This document shows, in pieces, positions 57,901 to 64,000 of a stretch of 64,000 bases of DNA. Position numbers and translations under genes: made by a program. Each line of letters opens with the position of its first letter. Within the stretch, counting starts at the first letter, position 1. The stretch comes from Stichopus chloronotus (taxonomy: Eukaryota; Echinodermata; Holothuroidea; Aspidochirotida; Stichopodidae). The notes below the pieces were generated by a model. The model ran no database searches and was not told the origin of the DNA. It was given only the letters and a program-made list of their open reading frames with translations. The DNA lies in the NCBI GenBank assembly GCA_021234535.1, contig CM037836.1, forward strand, positions 25,534,769 through 25,598,768. Direction: 5' to 3'.

Positions 57901-59484
57901 TAATTGATAAGATGACTATATGGTATTGCTGTAATACTTCTCCAACATCCCTCTTCCAGACTTTATCATTTCGTTTCATACAAAAGTGTATCAGTGAGAT
58001 CCTCGTATCCACACACTCGGAGAATGTTACAGCCACATCGCAACTTGGATCAGCCTGTGGACGTCATAAACAGCATTTTACATTGACACCTTTCCATAGT
58101 AAAAGTGAAGTAAGGAGCTAAAGAATACATTCTTTGTTTTTGTTTTTATATGTGGGGGGGGGGGGTATCGGACGTACATAGCGAAAATCATGATTTTCAA
58201 CCAATAATCTCATGGTAGATAAAGAATTGAGGAAAAGTTTCATTTCTTAATCACAAAAATATTCAAAGTATGAGGTGTGCATGTTAAAATCATCATTATT
58301 TACAATCTTAAAATAAGGTACATTTCCTTTAGCAAGACAAGGGTATATTCAAAACGATACACTGAGTATACAATTTAGATCACACTGAAATGTTCATGAT
58401 TTTCCTTTATCTATTTAAGCAATTGCCCTAAAGAGGGTGATGTCGACTGGATTGATTCTGCTTAAGAAATATGGCGCTAATTTTAAGTAGATCGTAGAAA
58501 AATACGTTCCAGAGTAATGATCAAGTAAAATCTATTCACGTTAGTAGTAATCGATGTCACCTAGTGAAATTTTTACTGCTTTGAGTTGAAATTATTTTTC
58601 TCTTCAGGTAGAATTGTGATAATGAACTTGAAAACGGACAGCATCCAAGAATCCGGAAATTATTTGAACAGGTTCCCTCTTCTCCAGGTTGATCTCTTTG
58701 ACCGTATTGCGTGGGTCCTTGTATTATCTACGTTTTTTTCTGGGTTTATGCGGAAGTAGTAATGAGTATTATTTCTCCATCTTCCCCATCCCACCTACAC
58801 ACAACCAACATCTCCTGATGGATGGATGTTGCAGTAACGCTATTGCAGAGTAACTTGGAAAAGTAATCATCGACAGTCATAGCAAAGATGAAAAGGTTTG
58901 AAGTCTGTCATTTTCTTAATCCTTAACAATAAGGCGAAATAATATATTTTACGATTTGTATGATTCTCAGACAGAGTGATAGCTAGGTATGAGGTTACAT
59001 ATCAGACACACTATGAGAATTCGTAAACTAGTTGGGGGACTGTCACAGCGGTGTTTTACGCTTGAAACGGAAGTAAACTATAACCTGACTTAAAGAGCTT
59101 AATGCTGTGTTGCCAGACTACTAGTTTAAACTCTTGCAGAGATATTACAATTTGCCAGAACGCAGTTAGTGCTTCGTTATATCTTTAAAGAGGATAGGAA
59201 GTTGTAAAATACATCCGTCCTTCACTTTTTGCTCTTTCTTTTTCCAAATCGAGTAGAAGCATATCTGTGTAACAGATTTGTGGTAAAAATGATCTGCTAA
59301 TGACAAAGTTTGTGAGAGAGTTTGTTAGGGAGGAAAAACCCCGTTTGAAGAGGAACCGTAGGGGATGTTTCAATCTCAACCTACGGTTAATGTAAATTTA
59401 TTTACAAACAGTAACGACAGTACTGGAAATGTACGACGTATCACATGCACCGGCAATGCTACGTGATATGGGAAGGTGCATGTG
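54993..59484. other. Intergenic DNA, weak exon candidates only
   Basis: Contains G runs near 55477-55487, 57598-57611 and 58154-58165. A minus-strand ATG with a consensus donor is listed separately. Frames of 122 codons (56885-57253) and 88 codons (55869-56135) lack recognisable content. Confidence 0.35.
56419..56466 (-). CDS. Possible minus-strand first exon
   Basis: AAAATGG context precedes 16 codons (MACLSKRMGCFVGKLQ) ending in the consensus donor CAG|gtaagt. A good acceptor (TTTCTTTTCAG) and open frame lie downstream at about 56155, but the phases disagree, so no gene could be built. Treat as a lead only. Confidence 0.2.
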
Positions 59485-59541
59485 TGACGTCACGATACGT
59501 AATTTCACAACAACATGGCGACTTGCGGGGTGAATAAATAG
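59485..59541 (+). promoter_or_regulatory. CRE followed by an ATG in good context
   Basis: A perfect TGACGTCA at 59485-59492 precedes ACAACATGGCG, with ATG at 59515. The frame ends after eight codons, unless the GG|gtgaat donor at 59530 is used. A promoter with a short first exon is possible; no second exon was found. Confidence 0.25.
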
Positions 59542-61753
59542 TATATTCTTAAAAACTTCCATATTTTCTTGGACGGGAATTTATTGTACTACCCAATGGT
59601 GTCTTCTTATATGGAAAATTATACGTGAATAATCAGGAATATTTGGAAGGCTGTGCATCTGTTTTCCTTGATTTTTGAAACTTTCTTTACGTGGGACCGG
59701 CAAGATAATATTCATGAGTATGTGTTTTATACCTCTCCTTAACTTTGCAGGAAGAATGCTGTTGTTTGAAGTCCATCAATGTCCACCTGAAAAGACCAGG
59801 TAAACATTGATAAACTTGGACCAAGCAATATTCCATGTTCAAGATAGGGGGAGGCATGAAAGTCATACTCATGACTATTATCTTGCGGGTCACAACATAA
59901 GCAAAATTCAACGGTTTTTCTTTCTACTGGGACGCTCACTAAAACAAATTGGCATTGGCAGATCATTTTTTACCATAACTCTGTTTAAAAGGTATGCTTT
60001 TGCTCGATTTGGAGAGAAAAGTGCAAAAACTTACGTAAGGTGTAAATTTGCAACTACCTAGCCTCTTTTAGGTATTTGAAAAAAGGAATACAAACAGATT
60101 TATAATTTATGACTTCTTAAAATAACTCCACATGGTAATGTTTGTTTGGATTTTTTTGACAATACCTAATGACCACACTAAAATTTTGTTATTTTTTTTC
60201 CATTGGCGAACCTTGGTAAAAATTATATGACACAAGGAAGATCACTACTGGGGTTTGGACTATTTACCGGTTAAATAATTAAATCCAAAGATTGTTAACG
60301 TAAAGCATAAGGTGTGACGTGTCTTTTTTATTTCCAAATTACACGTAGTTGAACAATAACTGGTATACTTCTGTTTGTTTGCTGTAATAAAATGTCTTTA
60401 TGTAGTAAGCTTTACGTCATACACAGTTTACACAGTAGACCCAGAGCATCAGGCGCGCGCTTCCTCCATTGGCACAAAACAAATATTTTCAAAATGAGAA
60501 AAACAAAGAGGGAAAAAGGAAAACCACAGAGGAGAGACAAAATGATGTATAAAGTCAAACTGGTCCAGTCATTGACTGCCCTACTCTAGCGTTATATGCC
60601 ACGTTATTTTTTTTTTCAAAAAGGAGAAGAACGCCCCTTCTCGTAAACCCAAACTCAAAAATAACGAAAACTTCACAGTTAATCTAAAACCGTTCAATTA
60701 AGATCCATTTTGTGGAGAGCATCTCGCCATATCATATACGCGTCATCTGGATAACACTGTTCTCTTCGGGCTACGACAAATGCGTGTACACATATCTATA
60801 TTATGATTAATTACGGCAATGCATCTTCTGATAACGGCTATAAACCGGAATGCTCGCAAAAACATTTATTTACGTTCCTTTCCATCTTTCTCCTTAATAC
60901 TCTCTTCTTCAAAATTCTGACAGAAACTATTAAGTTCTTTAAACATGTCTATATGTTAAGCTTTTTTTTATAATCTCATTACCTGATCCTGTTAATATGA
61001 CTTTTTAATGTGCACCTATGTTGTGTTAAACAATTTACATTGTAATACGATCAAAGCTTATCACCGAGCCTCGGGTGATGAATCCAGACGAGGATTACAT
61101 TTAAGATACTTAAAACGTCATACCAGATATAGAATGATACATCGATAAACTGGAATGGATTGAAATTGAATACCAAAATTATAAATTAACATGATAAGAA
61201 GACAAACGTTGCTCATCAAGAACAAGCGAATGATACTAAAATGAGCTCAAAACATCGAAAACTGTGATAAAGATACTATAATACTGAAGGGGAAGTGAGA
61301 AGTCACATCAACAAAAGCATAGTGACTAATGTGTCTACAGCTTTAATAATGAGGATAAAAAAGTCAAGTTTATCCAAGGTTAATGATTTGATTCAATTTC
61401 AAAATTATTTTGGCGTTTCGTTACGTTCTTGCGTGTTACTGACGCATATAGCAGCAAAGTAAATGCAATAACTAATGACAAACTTTATACATGTTTTATG
61501 CGCAAAGATCCCCACCCCCACCCCTCCTTCTCGCATAGAGACTTGCTCAATCGTAACTGATCAACTGTTCTCTCATCCAGTGGTCGACAGTTGTATCATT
61601 CGAGGCAATCTAAAGAGTGAATCTTAGTGAACATCATTATCTATTACTAACATATCAGAAGTTAAAAATACATACAGTCATTATCATAACCGCACCAGCC
61701 ATGTCAAAGAGTAAACTCCTAATATTGTGTCGTCATCGTACTCGTTGACTTAC
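59542..61753. other. No gene recognised
   Basis: AT-rich sequence. It should hold later exons if the two exons at 61754-62194 belong to a real minus-strand gene, but none could be identified. Confidence 0.35.
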
Positions 61754-62194
61754 TCTTTTGAATTACATCATACAACGAAGAGAGACTTTCTCGGAAACTG
61801 GAAAAAAAAAAAAAAAGATACAGCGAGATTCTCGGATACACAGAGACGCTGTTCCTATCGTATACGTTGGTGTGACTGATATTTCCGCAATAACCAACTG
61901 TCAATATTTTGCATTTAACTACATATAACATTTAATCTTGAGAGATATTAGACGATCAACATTTAAATAATGATTAACTCACCTGTACGTCGGAGATCTA
62001 TTGTCAACCTTCTCGCGTAACCGAGCTTTTAGACTCAACGTCAAAACGAAGGGAGCTTCAACAGCCTCAACAAACTCATTACAGACGAGCATATACCGAT
62101 AAGACATTACCAAACTTACTAATTCTTGGTGATCAAAGAAAAATTTGTCCTCGTACGTGGAGGCTATTGGTTCTGTTTTCTTGACGACGTCGGA
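61754..62194 (-). CDS. Two linked exons, possible SEA-like domain fragment
   Basis: On the complement, exon 61983-62194 (acceptor GCGCAG, weak; donor ACAG|gtgagt, strong) and exon 61754-61797 (acceptor TTTTTCCAG after a T tract; donor AAGA|gtaagt) join in phase 2. The product contains APFVLTLSLKARLREKVDNR, SPTYRSFRESLSSLYDVIQK. The pattern of a hydrophobic strand, about ten residues, then D..S..Y..F...L..L resembles the first half of a SEA domain. No following exon was found: the next acceptor (ATTGCCTCG) runs into a stop. Function and gene limits are unknown. Confidence 0.35.
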
Positions 62195-64000
62195 CTGCGC
62201 ATGACAAGTTTTATATTCCACGTAGGAAAAAATCGTATAAGGATATTCCATGTGAAAAAAAAGATAGTCTTCAGATATTGTCGGTATCGATCTAAGACAG
62301 AGCAAGGATCTTTAGAAGTCCAGGAATGACAGTAAGTAAAGAATTCTTTTTCTATTCTCTAGGTATTTTAATGTCTTAAGGTATCATGCTTCACAACCAG
62401 ATTAAATAAAGTAATTCTATGCAATTAACGCCACAAATGGAAGTTTAAACTTGATGATATATCTTCTGTGGATATACATAATATGTGTTTTTTTTTTCAA
62501 GCAATGATAAACAGTTCGCAATTAAGTTACGAAAATAATTTGTAAGAATTTTTACTAGATAAGTGGGGAGAAAGAGACGATTTTTCAATATTTTATTTAG
62601 TAGATTGGAGAAAACATAAAATAGTTATGTGACGATACCATTTTTTATTGAACCAGCGATCGTAGCAGCTTATATTTGTTTACATACGAACCTACTCTGC
62701 AATTCATTACACAGACACATACGTTAGAAGAATTGTGTAATGTGTACTGGATGTAGTTTTTATGGGCAAATTATCTGAAATGTTAATCACGTAGTGTTTA
62801 TGAAACCTGTCTTTTGAAGTAGCATCGTAAATATGAGGTAGAAGATTTTGAATATCGTGCAGTGTAAAAAAATTGTCTAAACGTTGTAGATTTAAGGAAA
62901 AAATGTAAAGAAATATATAAAACAAATCTGAAAATCTTGTCAATTTGTGGACACGAACTGACAGATCCGACGGTTTCTTTAACCATTTCTTTATTTGTTT
63001 TGTTCTGAAACTGAAATTGTTCACAGGGTTTTATTAGAAAACCTGGTTTAATGATATGAACACGTGTTTCAAACGTGAACTAGCTACCTGCAATCAAGTA
63101 GTCGTGTAATAAGCATTGACACAATAAAATATGTGACAAAATATATGTAGGTCAATGTAATACGATACATTCGTTGCAAAAAAGTAGGTGTGGTTGTCAA
63201 ACTCTTGCCACGTACCAAAATTATAGCTAATAAAGATGTGCTCATTTATATATACACCAATATTCTGCAGAATCATTAGAGAAATCTAAGACTAAGATAC
63301 AGGTTACTAATGCGGACGGCCTGGGAACAGTTAGTGTGCGTGAGGGATTAGACAAGACACACACACACGCAACCCACACACATATATGCAATGGAGGCGA
63401 TGATTCATTGTAGTTTAGAATTTGTATGGTAGATAATACATTGCCGTACAATTATCGTAGTTAGGAATTTCTTGTGAAAATCGACTTTGTAGATAACACA
63501 ATGTTTGATATGAGAAGGTCCAGTGATGCAGTGGACACCGATTTTAAATGCAGTATAAAATGGTTCATAACGGACTTGTTGTGCTGGCACAAGCATATGC
63601 TACACAGGAGAACGAGGCGTAAATTCCTGTTCAACTTTAGGGCAAGCTTAGGGATTTGTGAATTATCGGAAAACCAGGACCTGTGCATACGTAGCCTGTG
63701 ATCGGTGGGGCCCCTGGACAAGGTGGGCCCGTTGGGAATCCAAAGGCAGAATCTCCGTTGGGGAAAAAGGGACGAAGTACCAGGAAAGTCCTGAATTTAA
63801 AGTTTCAGACTGAAATCCCTTGCAGACTGTTCTACGGGATACATTTTAGAGGTACTGATCCTTGGCGTTGCTACAATTACGAATTTACTACGGAAAAGGC
63901 TACTTTAAGCACAAAACTCATTGACAAGCTGCAATGGATTGAAACTTAACGAGGGCGATAATGTACAATGAAGCTTTAAAGCGCAGAGATCAATTTATTT
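62195..64000. other. Right end of window, no gene recognised
   Basis: AT-rich. A (CA)n run lies at 63355-63370. The + frame 63698-63949 starts in a GC-richer block (GGGGCCCCTGG) without splice context. Earlier exons of the minus-strand candidate at 62 kb may lie here or beyond the edge. Confidence 0.35.

Noticed and set aside
61590..61617. Third exon for the 62-kb minus-strand candidate (acceptor CTCTTTAG then ATTGCCTCG)
   Set aside because: In the required phase it meets a stop after four codons.

Overview
The window is nuclear DNA of an animal: AT-rich, with genes split into small exons by GT..AG introns, retroelement and DNA-transposon remnants, minisatellites and many homopolymer tracts. 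The overall texture and the receptor and enzyme sequences suggest a marine invertebrate, perhaps an echinoderm. That placement is inference, since no marker gene is present. There are no bacterial operons, rRNA, tRNA or CRISPR arrays.

Left third (1-18 kb): the 3' half of a lysosomal glucosylceramidase gene (GBA1 family, GH30) on the + strand. Seven exons (1595-13880) join with consistent phases into 385 residues, matching the human enzyme from about mature residue 113 to its C-terminus. Both catalytic glutamates are present. The 5' exons were not found and probably lie left of the window. The introns hold a head-to-tail duplication of about 1.96 kb, a minisatellite that starts just after a splice donor, an hAT-like MITE, a foldback element and other small repeats.

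Middle (21-34 kb): a complete gene of 11 small exons on the - strand (33886 down to 21037), assembled here exon by exon with all phases agreeing. It encodes a 366-residue type I membrane protein: signal peptide, two fibronectin-III-like domains, one transmembrane helix and a tail of only about 15 residues. The ectodomain recalls IL-17 receptors, but no SEFIR signalling domain is visible. It converges with the GBA gene. A few weak + strand exon candidates lie inside its introns.

Right half (34-64 kb): mostly repeat-rich intergenic DNA. It holds a 3' LINE fragment next to a broken Penelope-like reverse transcriptase, an AT-rich tandem array, two abutting palindromes followed by a 1-kb minisatellite of 15-bp units, and a cluster of repeats carrying three near-perfect DR1 nuclear-receptor motifs. 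There is also a compact NF-Y/CRE/RFX site cluster near 54.95 kb and two phase-compatible - strand exons near 62 kb that may encode part of a SEA-like domain. No complete gene was recognised there.
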